From assembly GCA_903912445.1 (NCBI GenBank), contig CAIWHP010000034.1:1-48193 (forward strand): a DNA stretch of 48,193 bases, read 5' to 3'. The stretch is from an uncultured Lentisphaerota bacterium. GTDB taxonomy: Bacteria > Verrucomicrobiota > Kiritimatiellia > CAIQIC01. The translations under genes were made by a program, and so were the position numbers. The notes beneath the pieces were generated by a model that was not told the origin of the DNA, made no database searches, and was given only the letters and a program-made list of their open reading frames with translations. The stretch's first letter is position 1; each line of letters starts with the position of its first letter. Below are positions 8,322 through 16,497 of the stretch, one piece after another.

Positions 8322-9605
8322 ATGAAAACTATTATTTTGGGGCTGTTGCTGCTGGGCGCCGGGGGCGTGGCCGTGGGCCAGACCGTGGCGCCGAAGCCGG
8401 CCGTGGCCGTCCCCGCGGCGGCGCCGACGCTGGCCGACCTGAAAAAGCAGTTCGAGACCGCGATGCGCGACGCGCAGAAGGCGAACCGCGAGGCCCTCAA
8501 AAACCTGCGCCAGCTCTACAGCGACAACCTCGCCAAGCTGCAGGCGGAGTTGCAGGCGAAGGGCGAGATGCAGGTCGTCCTCACCATCCGCGACGAAAAG
8601 GCGCGCTTCGAGCAGGCCGGCGACATCCCCCCGGCGGCGCTCGTGACCGAGCCGGCGGCGCTGCGCAAGGCGCAGGACGACTGGAATGCGAGCTGCCAGC
8701 AGGCGCCGGTGGCGCAGGCCCAGAAGCTCGTCGGCCTCAGCGAGAAATATATGCAGCAGCTCGCGCAGCTGCAGAAGAGCCTGACCGCGAAGAACGACCA
8801 GGAAGGCCTGAAGGCCGTGAACGAGGAGACTGACCGGCTGCTCGGCAACAACGTCATCCGCGAGGCGCTCGCGCTGGTCAAGGCAGCCAAGCCGGCCACC
8901 CCGGAGAAAGTGGCGACGCCCGCACCCGTCAAGCCGGAGCCGGCCAAAACCGAAGCGACCACGCCGGTCAAGGCGGAGCCGGCGAAGCTGGTCGAGGTCG
9001 GCGCGTATAAATTCTACCCGACCGGCAAGGAGCCGGCCGCGAAGGATCTCCGGGATCAGCGGCTGGAATACCCCACCGCCGAACGGCGCAACTCGGCCTA
9101 CTTCTACATGTTGAGCGCGAAGGTCTACTTCGACAAAGCCAAGATGTCCGGCGACAAGCACAACTACACGTACTACTCGACCAAGATCGAGGCTGGCGAT
9201 CTCGTCACCTTCCCGCGCGTCACGCTCGCCAGCCGCAACAAGGAGATCCCGGAAGGCGGCAAGCTGGTCATCCAATATTTCAGCCGGCATATCACCAAGC
9301 TGACCGACGTCCGCGAGGAGCGCGTCGAGCACATCACGCTGCCGCTGATTGCGCGCGGGCAGTCGCTGACCGTGGATGGGCAGGGCATCTCGCTGAGCAA
9401 GTCCGACCGGCACGACAGCGATGGGTACCGCGTCCGCTCCGGCCGGGAATACTACGGCATCGTCCTCACCGTCGCGGACGCTGACGACAAGATCATCATC
9501 CAGCAGTGCTCGCCCTCGTCACTCATCAAGTCGTGCAGCACCACCATCCCGCCGGCGAAAGAGCAAGGAGCCGGCACCAGCGCCCCCAACCGCGCCCGCA
9601 ACTGA
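8322..9605 (+). CDS. Secreted helical/beta two-domain protein, paralogue 2
   Basis: 427 aa with a signal peptide (MKTIILGLLLLGAGGVAVGQ). Residues about 35-180 are helical and Lys/Gln/Ala-rich (LADLKKQFETAMRDAQKANR), followed by a Pro/Lys/Ala/Thr linker (about 195-225) and a C-terminal beta-rich domain starting VGAYKFYPTGKEPAAKDL, with YFSRHITKLTDVREERVEH and IIQQCSPSS. The order and motifs match the 7015 gene throughout, so the pair arose by tandem duplication and has since diverged. The helical half recalls secreted proteins that pack as coiled coils; the C-terminal domain shows no catalytic motif that I recognise. It precedes the DUF1080 gene by 47 bp and is probably co-expressed with it. 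Confidence 0.86.
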   Translation: MKTIILGLLLLGAGGVAVGQTVAPKPAVAVPAAAPTLADLKKQFETAMRDAQKANREALKNLRQLYSDNLAKLQAELQAKGEMQVVLTIRDEKARFEQAGDIPPAALVTEPAALRKAQDDWNASCQQAPVAQAQKLVGLSEKYMQQLAQLQKSLTAKNDQEGLKAVNEETDRLLGNNVIREALALVKAAKPATPEKVATPAPVKPEPAKTEATTPVKAEPAKLVEVGAYKFYPTGKEPAAKDLRDQRLEYPTAERRNSAYFYMLSAKVYFDKAKMSGDKHNYTYYSTKIEAGDLVTFPRVTLASRNKEIPEGGKLVIQYFSRHITKLTDVREERVEHITLPLIARGQSLTVDGQGISLSKSDRHDSDGYRVRSGREYYGIVLTVADADDKIIIQQCSPSSLIKSCSTTIPPAKEQGAGTSAPNRARN

Positions 9606-9652
9606 CGCCACCCGGTCCGCTGCGGCCGCAGCCCCCAACACCAGGAATAACC

Positions 9653-10393
9653 ATGAAGACGATCTGCCTGCTGACCTGCGCCGCGTTGTGCTGTGCCGCG
9701 GCTGTGCGCGCCGCCGACGAGAAGTGGACCGACCTGTTCAACGGCAAGGACCTGGCCGGCTGGACCCAGAAGGGCGGCCAGGCGAAGTTCGCCGCCGAAG
9801 CGGGCGCGATCGTCGGCCGCAGCGTGCTCAACACGCCCAATTCGTTTCTCTGCACCGAAAAAGAGTACGGCGACTTTGTCCTCGAACTCGAATTCCAATG
9901 CGACCCGCGCCTGAACTCCGGCGTACAGGTCCGCAGCCAGTGCTTCGGTCAGGACACTCCGCTCAAGGACGCCAAGGGTGCGCCGCTCAAGGACGCCAAG
10001 GGCAAAATGCTCACGGCCGCCGCCGGCCGGGTCCACGGCTACCAGAACGAAATTGACGTGAACAGCAATAAAGCCCGCTGGTGGACCGCCGGCATCTATG
10101 AGGAAGGCGTACGCGGTTGGCTCTTCCCGGGTGCGCAGGGCGGCGATGCCAAGGTCTTCACGCAGCAAGGCGGCAAGCTCAACAAGGCCGGCGACTGGAA
10201 TAAACTCCGCATCGAGTGCAAAGGCACTGCCATCAAGACCTGGCTCAACGGCGAGTTGCGCGCCGACCTCAAGGACGACCGCGTGGCCAAAGGTTTCATC
10301 GGCCTGCAAGTGCACGGCGTGGGCAAGGATAAAACCCATGAGGGCTGGGAAGTCCGCTTCCGCAACCTCCGTCTCCAAGAACTCGGGCCGTGA
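9653..10393 (+). CDS. DUF1080 / 3-keto-disaccharide hydrolase-type secreted protein
   Basis: 246 aa with a signal peptide (MKTICLLTCAALCCAAAVRAAD). Immediately after it comes the hallmark DUF1080 opening EKWTDLFNGKDLAGW, then the concanavalin-like beta sandwich with DFVLELEFQ, NSGVQVRSQ, GYQNEIDVN, GDWNKLRIECKG, IKTWLNGELRADLKD and GFIGLQVHG. Some DUF1080 proteins hydrolyse or eliminate 3-keto-glycosides made by Gfo/Idh dehydrogenases; others only bind sugars. A perfect in-frame duplication, LKDAKGAPLKDAKGKML near residues 104-120, is a local oddity. It sits in the same cluster as a Tat-type Gfo/Idh protein (2760) and exported sugar isomerases, which supports an oxidative glycoside-cleavage role. 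The DUF6485 gene follows 4 bp later. Confidence 0.92.
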   Translation: MKTICLLTCAALCCAAAVRAADEKWTDLFNGKDLAGWTQKGGQAKFAAEAGAIVGRSVLNTPNSFLCTEKEYGDFVLELEFQCDPRLNSGVQVRSQCFGQDTPLKDAKGAPLKDAKGKMLTAAAGRVHGYQNEIDVNSNKARWWTAGIYEEGVRGWLFPGAQGGDAKVFTQQGGKLNKAGDWNKLRIECKGTAIKTWLNGELRADLKDDRVAKGFIGLQVHGVGKDKTHEGWEVRFRNLRLQELGP

Positions 10394-10397
10394 CCCC

Positions 10398-10601
10398 ATG
10401 ACCTGCAAGAAAACCGCCAACACGTCGCGCTGCAACTGCACCTACGAACCCTGTGAGCGCAAGGGGGCCTGCTGCGCCTGCCTGCGCTATCACCTCGAAA
10501 GCCGCGAGCTGCCCGCGTGCTGCTTCCCTACCGGCGCCGAGGCGACGTTCGACCGCAGTTTCGAGCACTTCGCCCGGCTCGTCGCCGATCGCAAAATCTG
10601 A
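10398..10601 (+). CDS. DUF6485-type small cysteine-rich protein
   Basis: 67 aa from MTCKKTANTSRC, 4 bp after the DUF1080 stop. It carries seven Cys in a tight block, CNCTYEPCERKGACCACL then PACCF, plus RYHLESRELP, which matches my memory of the DUF6485 family seen in anaerobes and PVC bacteria. No signal peptide is present, so it is probably cytoplasmic, with the Cys cluster suited to Zn or Fe-S binding. Function is unknown. The close spacing suggests co-transcription with the DUF1080 gene, though the two need not share a pathway. Confidence 0.8.
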   Translation: MTCKKTANTSRCNCTYEPCERKGACCACLRYHLESRELPACCFPTGAEATFDRSFEHFARLVADRKI

Positions 10602-10680
10602 GCCGGCCGCAGCAGCGCGCCGCGGTTCGCGCGCTCGACCAAGCGCGCCCGCACCACCCCGCGCAGGCGCCGCTGATTTT

Positions 10681-10780
10681 CTTTCGTCCCTGCGGGACTT
10701 GCGGATGCGTTGCCGAACCTTCCCGGCGCTAAAGCGCCGGGTTTGCGGCATCCCGCGCCGAAGTCCCGTAGGGACGACAG
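10681..10780. repeat. REP-like nested palindromic element
   Basis: Outer arms CTTTCGTCCCTGCGGGACTT (10681-10700) and AAGTCCCGTAGGGACGACAG (10761-10780) are inverted copies matching at 18 of 20 positions. Between them is a perfect 9-bp hairpin, CCCGGCGCT-AA-AGCGCCGGG (10722-10741). Each outer arm is itself partly palindromic (GTCCC..GGGAC). This nested architecture is typical of REP/BIME-type elements mobilised by TnpA-REP (RAYT) proteins; no such transposase is in the window. The full gap 10602-10974 holds no gene. Confidence 0.65.
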
Positions 10781-10861
10781 AACCTGCTTTTGTGGGGCAG
10801 GACTACGGCGGGTGTGCCACCGAGGCGACTGCGCCGTCGCACGTCCGCGCTGTATCACGCG

Positions 10862-10880
10862 TTTTTTTTTGGGGGGGGGG
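10862..10880. repeat. Homopolymer tract T9-G10
   Basis: Nine T followed by ten G in intergenic DNA between the REP-like element and the terminator of the UDP-sugar dehydrogenase gene. Tracts of this kind are prone to slippage in vivo and to sequencing error. No gene start lies within a useful distance. Confidence 0.6.
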
Positions 10881-10910
10881 CATGGGGCGCGCATCGGTCC
10901 GGCCTCTCCT

Positions 10911-10954
10911 ATGAAAAACAACAGGCGCCTTTCCCAAGGTTTGGAAAAGGCGCC
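10911..10954 (-). terminator. Rho-independent terminator containing the CCAAG palindrome
   Basis: Read on the minus strand, a stem with GGCGCC arms (10949-10954 and 10924-10929) extends through a TTTCCAA/TTGGGAAA core, 13 of 15 positions pairing around one central base at 10939. It is followed by TGTTGTTTTTC. It lies 21 bp beyond the stop of the UDP-sugar dehydrogenase gene at 10975. The core is a degenerate single copy of the palindrome that forms arrays elsewhere in the window. Confidence 0.65.
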
Positions 10955-10974
10955 CGGTCACGCGGCCGGCCTGC

Positions 10975-12261
10975 TTACAGGCTGACGTAGTGGATGTCGA
11001 GCTTGGCGGCCTCGGTGCGGCTGAAGAAGTTCTTCACGTCCACCAGCACGCGCGTCCGCATCTTGGCCTTGAGGTCGGCCAAGGTGAGCGTCTTGAAGGC
11101 GGTGTGCGCGTTGATCAGCACGATCGCGTCGAGGTGCTCCGCGTCCTCCGGCAGCAGCGTCTCCACGCCGAAGGAGCGCTTGAGCTGCTCCGGCGTCGCA
11201 TGCGGCTCCCAGACCCGGACGTTGGCCTTGAAGCCCTTGAGGTAGTTGACCACGTCGATCGCGCGCGTGTTGCGGAAGTCGGGGACGTTCTCCTTGAAGG
11301 TCATGCCGAGCACCCAGATGTTCGCGCCGGCCGGGACGCGCTGGCATTCGTTGAGCGCGCGCACGGTCAGCTCGCCCACATAGAAGCCCATGCTGTCGTT
11401 GATGCGGCGGCCGGCCTGGATGACCTCGGGATAATAGCCGAGCTTGATCGCGCGGTTCATCAGGTAGTAGGGATCGACGCCGATGCAGTGCCCGCCGACG
11501 AGGCCGGGGTGATACTTATGGAAGTTCCACTTGGTGCCCGCGGCTTCGATGACGTCCTTGGTGTGGATGCCCATCTTCGAGAAGATCTTCGAGAGCTCGT
11601 TCATCAGCGCGATGTTCAGGTCGCGCTGGACGTTCTCGATGACCTTGGCGGCCTCGGCGGTCATGATGTTCGCGGCCTTGTGGATGCCGGCCTTGACCAC
11701 CGCTCCATAGACGGCGGCGGCGCGCTCGCACGCCGCCTTGTTGTGGCCGCTGACGATCTTCATGATCGTGGTGACGGTGTGCTCCTTGTCGCCCGGGTTG
11801 ACGCGCTCCGGCGAGTAGCCGAGGTCGAAGTCGCCCAGCTTGAGACCGCTCTTCTCCTCGAGGATCGGCAGGCAGGTCTCCTCGGTGACGCCGGGATAGA
11901 CCGTGCTCTCGTAGGAGACCATCATCCCCTTTTTCAGGATCGAACCGACGAGCTCCGACGCCTTGACCACCGGCTCGAGGTCCGGCTCGTTGGCGGCGTT
12001 GACCGGCGTGGGCACGGCCACGACGAGGAACGTACAGCGCTGCAGGTCGGCGGGATTGCTGGTGAAGGCGAGCCGCGGATTTTTCAGCTGCGCCGTGTCA
12101 CCCTCGCCGGTGTGGTCCGCGCCCGACTTGAGCTCCGCGATGCGGTCCTTCTTGATGTCGAACCCGACCACGTCAAACTGCTCAGCGAACGCCAATGCCA
12201 GCGGCAGGCCGACGTAGCCCAAGCCCACGATGCCAATCACTTCCTGTTGCGTGCTCATCAT
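10975..12261 (-). CDS. UDP-sugar 6-dehydrogenase (WbpA/TviB-like nucleotide sugar dehydrogenase)
   Basis: 428 aa starting MMSTQQEVIG; AAGGGACA precedes the ATG pair. The N-terminal Rossmann domain has GIVGLGYVGLPLALAFA (residues 10-26) and FDIKKDRIAEL. The central region has YESTVYPGVTEE and GYSPERVNPGD. The catalytic cysteine is Cys259 in VGGHCIGVDPYYL. The C-terminal UDP-binding domain has VLGMTFKENVPDFRN. The family makes two successive NAD-dependent oxidations of UDP-sugars (UDP-GlcNAc, UDP-GalNAc or UDP-Glc) to uronic acids for surface polysaccharides; the spectrum of motifs favours the N-acetyl hexosamine branch. It is cytoplasmic. It follows the NTP-transferase gene by 32 bp as a two-gene operon ending in a terminator. 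Confidence 0.92.
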   Translation of the reverse strand: MMSTQQEVIGIVGLGYVGLPLALAFAEQFDVVGFDIKKDRIAELKSGADHTGEGDTAQLKNPRLAFTSNPADLQRCTFLVVAVPTPVNAANEPDLEPVVKASELVGSILKKGMMVSYESTVYPGVTEETCLPILEEKSGLKLGDFDLGYSPERVNPGDKEHTVTTIMKIVSGHNKAACERAAAVYGAVVKAGIHKAANIMTAEAAKVIENVQRDLNIALMNELSKIFSKMGIHTKDVIEAAGTKWNFHKYHPGLVGGHCIGVDPYYLMNRAIKLGYYPEVIQAGRRINDSMGFYVGELTVRALNECQRVPAGANIWVLGMTFKENVPDFRNTRAIDVVNYLKGFKANVRVWEPHATPEQLKRSFGVETLLPEDAEHLDAIVLINAHTAFKTLTLADLKAKMRTRVLVDVKNFFSRTEAAKLDIHYVSL

Positions 12262-12293
12262 TGTCCCTTTATTTGGTTGCCCCGGAAAACTGC

Positions 12294-13205
12294 TCACTGC
12301 CACAGCGGCGCGGGATAGAGGCCCGCGTCAATCAGCTTCTTCACGCCCGCGGCGACGGCCGGCTTGTCCTCCGGATAGGTCACGCCGAGCCAGCTCTCCT
12401 TCGAGGCGAGCAGCTTGACCGTGGCCGCGCCGCGCTTGATCAGCCCGTCCACCGTCGTCGGCAGCAGGCACTCGGATTTCGGCGTCGTGCCGTCCTTGGC
12501 GATGAACGCATGGAACGCCGCCCCGGCCTGCGCGAAAAACGCCGGGGTGAAGCCCCACATGTTCATCGAGACCGGCTCCTCGGCGGTCAGCGGAACCCAC
12601 GCCTCGCCGTCGAGATAGCGCGCCGCGTGGCCGGCCTTCTCGATCTTCAGGCGTTCCACCACGGCCTGCAGGTTGCCCTGGGCGTCCGCCTGGCAGACGC
12701 CGCGCGAGACCGTGCCGTGCTCGCTCAACGTGTTGCGGAGCGTGAACCCGACGAGCGCATAGCTGGGCGCTTCCGGCTGCACGCCGCGCAGGAAATCCGC
12801 GAGCACCTGATAGGACTGCCGGCCGTAGAAATCATCCGCATTGACCACGCCGAACGGCTCCTTGACCACGTTTCTGGCGACCAGGGTCGCGTGCGTCGTG
12901 CCCCACGGCTTCTTCCGCTCCGCCGGGATCTGGAAGCCCGCCGGCAGCTCGCTGGTCATGTCCTGAAAGACATAGTCGATCGCCACGCGGCCCTTGACGT
13001 GCGGCTCGATCTTCGCGCGGAAGGCTTCCTCGATGTCGCGCCGGATGACGAACACGATCTTGCCAAAGCCCGCGCGGATCGCGTCGAAGATGGAGTAGTC
13101 GATGACGATCTCGCCGTCGGGGCCGATGGGATCGATCTGCTTGAGGCCACCGTAACGGCTGCCGATGCCGGCCGCCAACACCACGAGAGTCGGTTTTATG
13201 CTCAT
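12294..13205 (-). CDS. Sugar nucleotidyltransferase (NTP-transferase fold)
   Basis: 303 aa from MSIKPTLVVLAAG. A TTG codon 12 bp upstream is a possible alternative start; the ATG is preferred, with GGA nearby. The nucleotide-binding loop is VLAAGIGSRYGGLKQID, a G-x-G-x-R variant. VVNADDFYG supplies the metal-binding acidic residues, and SMNMWGFTPAFF is typical of this nucleotidyltransferase subgroup. It probably transfers a nucleotide to a sugar phosphate; the specific sugar cannot be read. It pairs with a UDP-sugar dehydrogenase 32 bp downstream. Its promoter region contains two phased palindromes (13245-13292) shared with the divergent FAD oxidoreductase gene. Confidence 0.88.
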   Translation of the reverse strand: MSIKPTLVVLAAGIGSRYGGLKQIDPIGPDGEIVIDYSIFDAIRAGFGKIVFVIRRDIEEAFRAKIEPHVKGRVAIDYVFQDMTSELPAGFQIPAERKKPWGTTHATLVARNVVKEPFGVVNADDFYGRQSYQVLADFLRGVQPEAPSYALVGFTLRNTLSEHGTVSRGVCQADAQGNLQAVVERLKIEKAGHAARYLDGEAWVPLTAEEPVSMNMWGFTPAFFAQAGAAFHAFIAKDGTTPKSECLLPTTVDGLIKRGAATVKLLASKESWLGVTYPEDKPAVAAGVKKLIDAGLYPAPLWQ

Positions 13206-13244
13206 GCGTTTTTCCAATCCCCGGCAACCCGGCCCGCTGTTTCT

Positions 13245-13292
13245 TCCAAGCCTTGGACAAACCAGCCCGTCCGGTTTCCAAGGTTTGGAAAA
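13245..13292. repeat. Palindrome array B (two copies), divergent promoter region
   Basis: TTCCAAGCCTTGGAC centred at 13251 and TTTCCAAGGTTTGGAAAA centred at 13283 are 32 bp apart, in the gap between the divergent NTP-transferase gene (start 13205) and FAD oxidoreductase gene (start 13455). The spacing equals that of array A, while the spacer sequence differs. An operator role is inferred. Confidence 0.75.
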
Positions 13293-13454
13293 GCGGCCAC
13301 ACTCTAGCGTGCCGCCGCCGCGGACAAAAGCAGAATTTATCAGCCCTCACAGAACAACTCGCCGGCCGGGGATAGACAAACCCCGGACGCGCCGCTAGCA
13401 TGGCCGGCCCGCGGCTGCCCACAGCTGCGCGGCGCGTGATAGCCGGAGAGCACT

Positions 13455-16259
13455 ATGATGAATGCAAGAACCAACCGTTGCCCCCTGCGTGGTGGCGTCG
13501 CCGTCGCCTTGGCCCTCTGGGGCCTCGCCCTCGTGCCCGCCGCCGCGCAGCGCCTCGTGGAAGCGCCCGCCCGCCCGATCCCGGTCATCGACCGCGTGGA
13601 TGTGGTCGTCGTGGGCAGCAGCGAGGGCGGCATGGCCGCGGCGTGGAAGGCGGCCAAGCTCGGCGCGAAGGTGATCCTGCTCAACGAGGAAACCTTCCTC
13701 GGCAGCGAGGTGACCGCCAAGGGGCGGTTCCTGCTGGACGGCCCGCCACCGGCCAAGCTGTTCAGCCGCGCCCTCTTTGCGGATATGACGCCGGCCCGCT
13801 ACCGGGTGGTGGCCGATGCCCTGATGCAAAATGCCGGCGTCGTCTTTCTGAACAACACCCGCCCCGCCGGCGTGCTGGTGGACGGCGCGGGCCAGCTGTG
13901 CGGCGTCGTGACGGCCAACAAGGCCGGCCTGCAGGCCGTGGTCGCCAAGGTCGTCATCGACGCGACCTACGTGGGTGCCGTCGCCGACGCGGCCGGCGCG
14001 ACGCGGGCGCCGTGGAACGTGACCACCCTCAAGGTCAGCCGGGCACGCTTCAGCAAAACCGCCACAACCCTGAACGAGGTCGTCAAGGAAGCGCCCATGC
14101 CGCAGCTGACGTGGCCGCTGCTCAACCAGGCCGAGGCGCTCCTGCGCGGCAGCACGCAGAGCCAGGTCGGCAACGCCTTCGCCTACAGCATGGACTTCCT
14201 CATGCCCCATCCGATCATCGGTAAAGTCATCGACGACAAACCGGCTTTCGCGGGCGCGGACGCGCTGGACCTCGGCGTCTGCGAACCGCGGGCGACCGAG
14301 CGCCTGCTCGTCATCGGCTCCTCCTGTGCGGTCAGCCGCGAAGCGGCCCGGTCCCTGATGCGGCCGGTCGTGTTGGCGGAGGTCGGCGAGCGGCTCGGCG
14401 CGCGCGCCGTCCAGCTGGCCGCGGGCGTCACGTTGCCGGCCGCCATCACGGTGAAGGCCCCCACCCTGCCCGGCGCCCTGGTGGCCGGCCTGGCCATCCG
14501 CGAGTTGCACGAGCGCGAGCGGCCCTATCGCCGGCAGGCGCTCGAAACCATCGCCCAGCCGCCGCTGCCCATCCCGGTCTGGGCGGAGTACGACGTCATC
14601 GTCGTCGGCAGCGGTCCGGCCGGGCATGCGGCGGCCATCGCCGCCGGGCGCGCCGGCGCGAAGACGCTGGTGATCGAGCAGGCCGGTTTCCTCGGCGGCA
14701 ACATCGCGCTCGGCGTGCCGGGCTTCTGGCGCGGCTACCGCAAGGGCTTCAACCAGGAATGGAAGAGCACCACCTATCCGCGCCTGCTCCAGGAGGCCGG
14801 CGTGGACATCTGGTACCACTCGCTGGCGATGGGCGCGGTGCTGCGCGGCCAGCAGGTGGCCGGCGTCGAGATCGCCACCTGGCTTGGGCGCGGCGCGGTG
14901 CTGGGCAAGATCGTCATCGATGCCTCCGGCGAAGGCGATGTGTGCGCCGCCGCCGGCGCGGAGTCCTTCTATCTCAACGAAGGCGACCTCTGCCTGGAGG
15001 AGGCGTCGTTCAAGGACATCGCGCTCTACAGCAACGTGCCGCCGCTGGACCCGATGGATGTCGCCGGCTCCACGCTGCACCACGTCATCGCCGGCCGCGC
15101 CGGCAAGCTGAAGTGGGACTTCATGCCCATGGTGCAGCTCCGCGAGACGCGGCGCATCAAGGGCGACTACGTGATCAACGAACTGGACGTGGACGTAGGC
15201 CGCACCTATCGCGACGTGATCGCGGTCTCGGCCTCGGCCTTCGACCCGCACGGCTACTACAGCAGCGACTATTCCTTCGCCGGGCTCATGCCCTCCACCA
15301 AACATGTGAAGCAGAGCGTCACGGCCTACATCCCGCTGCGCGCCATGCTCCCGGTAGGTCTGGAAAACATCCTGGTCGTCGGCCGCTGCCACTCGATGAC
15401 GCACGACGTGCAGGCGATGATCCGCATGAACCCGGACGTCATCAATGAAGGCTATGCCGCGGGCTACGCGGCCGCACTCTGCGTGAAGGCCGGCACCACG
15501 CCACGGCAGGTCGACCTCAAGGCGCTGCAGGCCCACCTCGCGGCCAAGGACATCCTGCCGGCCGCCGAGCTGGCGCGCATCACCGTGGACCTGCCCGAGC
15601 CCACCGGCCAGGAGCTGGCCGCAGCGGCGGGCGACCCGGCACAGCGAACGAACCTGCTGACCCTCGCCCGCGGCGGCGCGCGCGCCGTCGGGCCGCTGCG
15701 CAAGGCGCTGGCCGCCGCGCCCAACACCGCCACGGCCAAGGCGCTCTGCCTGCTCGGCGATCCCACCGGCGTGCCGCTGCTCGCCGCGTGGCTCGCCAAG
15801 GAACCGCTCGGCATCGGCCCGGCCTACAACTGGGAAGGTTTCCTCGATGTGCCGGACGTGGATGGCGCCATGTGGGTGCTCGGCATCCCCAAGGATCCGC
15901 GCGCCGTCCCCGCCCTGGTGGACAAGCTGCGGCAGTGCGGGTCCAGCACGGGCTTCAACAAGGTCCGGGCGGTGACCATGGCGCTGGGCCGCATCGGCGC
16001 CCCGCAGGCGGCACAGCCGCTCGCCGAATTTCTGCGGCAGCCCGGCATCCAGGGGCACATGGACATCGGCACCGACCCCGCCACCATCCACGCCGAGCAC
16101 TTCTCGCGCGCCCTGCTCGAACTCTTCGCCGCCTCGGCGCTCTACCGCTGCGGCGATGCCGACGGCCTGGGGCAAAAAATCCTGACGGCCTACCTCGACG
16201 ACTGGCGCGGCGTCTTCGTCCGCTACGCCGGCAACGTCCTCGCCGAAAAAGCACATTGA
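13455..16259 (+). CDS. Exported FAD-dependent oxidoreductase with two FAD modules and a HEAT-like tail
   Basis: 934 aa from MMNARTNRC with GGAGAG upstream. Signal peptide ends near LVPAAAQR. Residues about 47-340 begin with VDVVVVGSSEGGMAAAWKA, a Rossmann start whose G-x-G-x-x-G is altered to GSSEGG. Residues about 375-690 carry an intact FAD motif, DVIVVGSGPAGHAAAIAAG, then GFLGGNIALGVPGFW, and end with the FAD-closing MIRMNPDVINEGYAAGYAAA. The last 230 residues (about 700-934) are Ala/Leu helical repeats with RAVPALVDKLRQ and KVRAVTMALGRIG, a HEAT/armadillo-type solenoid. It probably oxidises a sugar or other small substrate; HEAT fusions to exported enzymes are frequent in PVC bacteria. 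Substrate is unknown. Confidence 0.88.
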   Translation: MMNARTNRCPLRGGVAVALALWGLALVPAAAQRLVEAPARPIPVIDRVDVVVVGSSEGGMAAAWKAAKLGAKVILLNEETFLGSEVTAKGRFLLDGPPPAKLFSRALFADMTPARYRVVADALMQNAGVVFLNNTRPAGVLVDGAGQLCGVVTANKAGLQAVVAKVVIDATYVGAVADAAGATRAPWNVTTLKVSRARFSKTATTLNEVVKEAPMPQLTWPLLNQAEALLRGSTQSQVGNAFAYSMDFLMPHPIIGKVIDDKPAFAGADALDLGVCEPRATERLLVIGSSCAVSREAARSLMRPVVLAEVGERLGARAVQLAAGVTLPAAITVKAPTLPGALVAGLAIRELHERERPYRRQALETIAQPPLPIPVWAEYDVIVVGSGPAGHAAAIAAGRAGAKTLVIEQAGFLGGNIALGVPGFWRGYRKGFNQEWKSTTYPRLLQEAGVDIWYHSLAMGAVLRGQQVAGVEIATWLGRGAVLGKIVIDASGEGDVCAAAGAESFYLNEGDLCLEEASFKDIALYSNVPPLDPMDVAGSTLHHVIAGRAGKLKWDFMPMVQLRETRRIKGDYVINELDVDVGRTYRDVIAVSASAFDPHGYYSSDYSFAGLMPSTKHVKQSVTAYIPLRAMLPVGLENILVVGRCHSMTHDVQAMIRMNPDVINEGYAAGYAAALCVKAGTTPRQVDLKALQAHLAAKDILPAAELARITVDLPEPTGQELAAAAGDPAQRTNLLTLARGGARAVGPLRKALAAAPNTATAKALCLLGDPTGVPLLAAWLAKEPLGIGPAYNWEGFLDVPDVDGAMWVLGIPKDPRAVPALVDKLRQCGSSTGFNKVRAVTMALGRIGAPQAAQPLAEFLRQPGIQGHMDIGTDPATIHAEHFSRALLELFAASALYRCGDADGLGQKILTAYLDDWRGVFVRYAGNVLAEKAH

Positions 16260-16333
16260 CCAGCGCCGCCTACCAAGGCGAACTTGACGTTTGCAGATTT
16301 CCGACGGCCGCTTTGCCGTAGTGCGCTCCTGCC

Positions 16334-16380
16334 GTAGCGGCGGCCTGTGGCCGCCGGCGGCGGTCGCAGACCGCCGCTAC
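16334..16380. repeat. Paired-hairpin REP-like element
   Basis: Outer arms GTAGCGGCGG and CCGCCGCTAC pair perfectly. Inside lie two hairpins, GGCGGCC-TGT-GGCCGCC and GCGGCGGTC-GCA-GACCGCCGC, so the unit can fold as one long stem or as two adjacent hairpins, like a BIME. It sits 74 bp after the FAD oxidoreductase stop. Confidence 0.6.
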
Positions 16381-16497
16381 AGGGTGCCTGTTGAGTTAGA
16401 CGCGTTTGTTGAACCGTGGCAGGGGTGGGCACGCCTGCGGTGAGCTGCCTGCAATGTGCTTGTCGTTCTGTCGAAGCCGCCTGCGATGAGCGTGCCG

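Noticed and set aside
13395-16256. Very long minus-strand open frame opposite the FAD oxidoreductase gene
   Set aside because: It is an antisense shadow of a GC-rich gene: composition is Arg/His/Gly-rich, no domain or signal is seen, and the plus strand has clear FAD motifs and an RBS.
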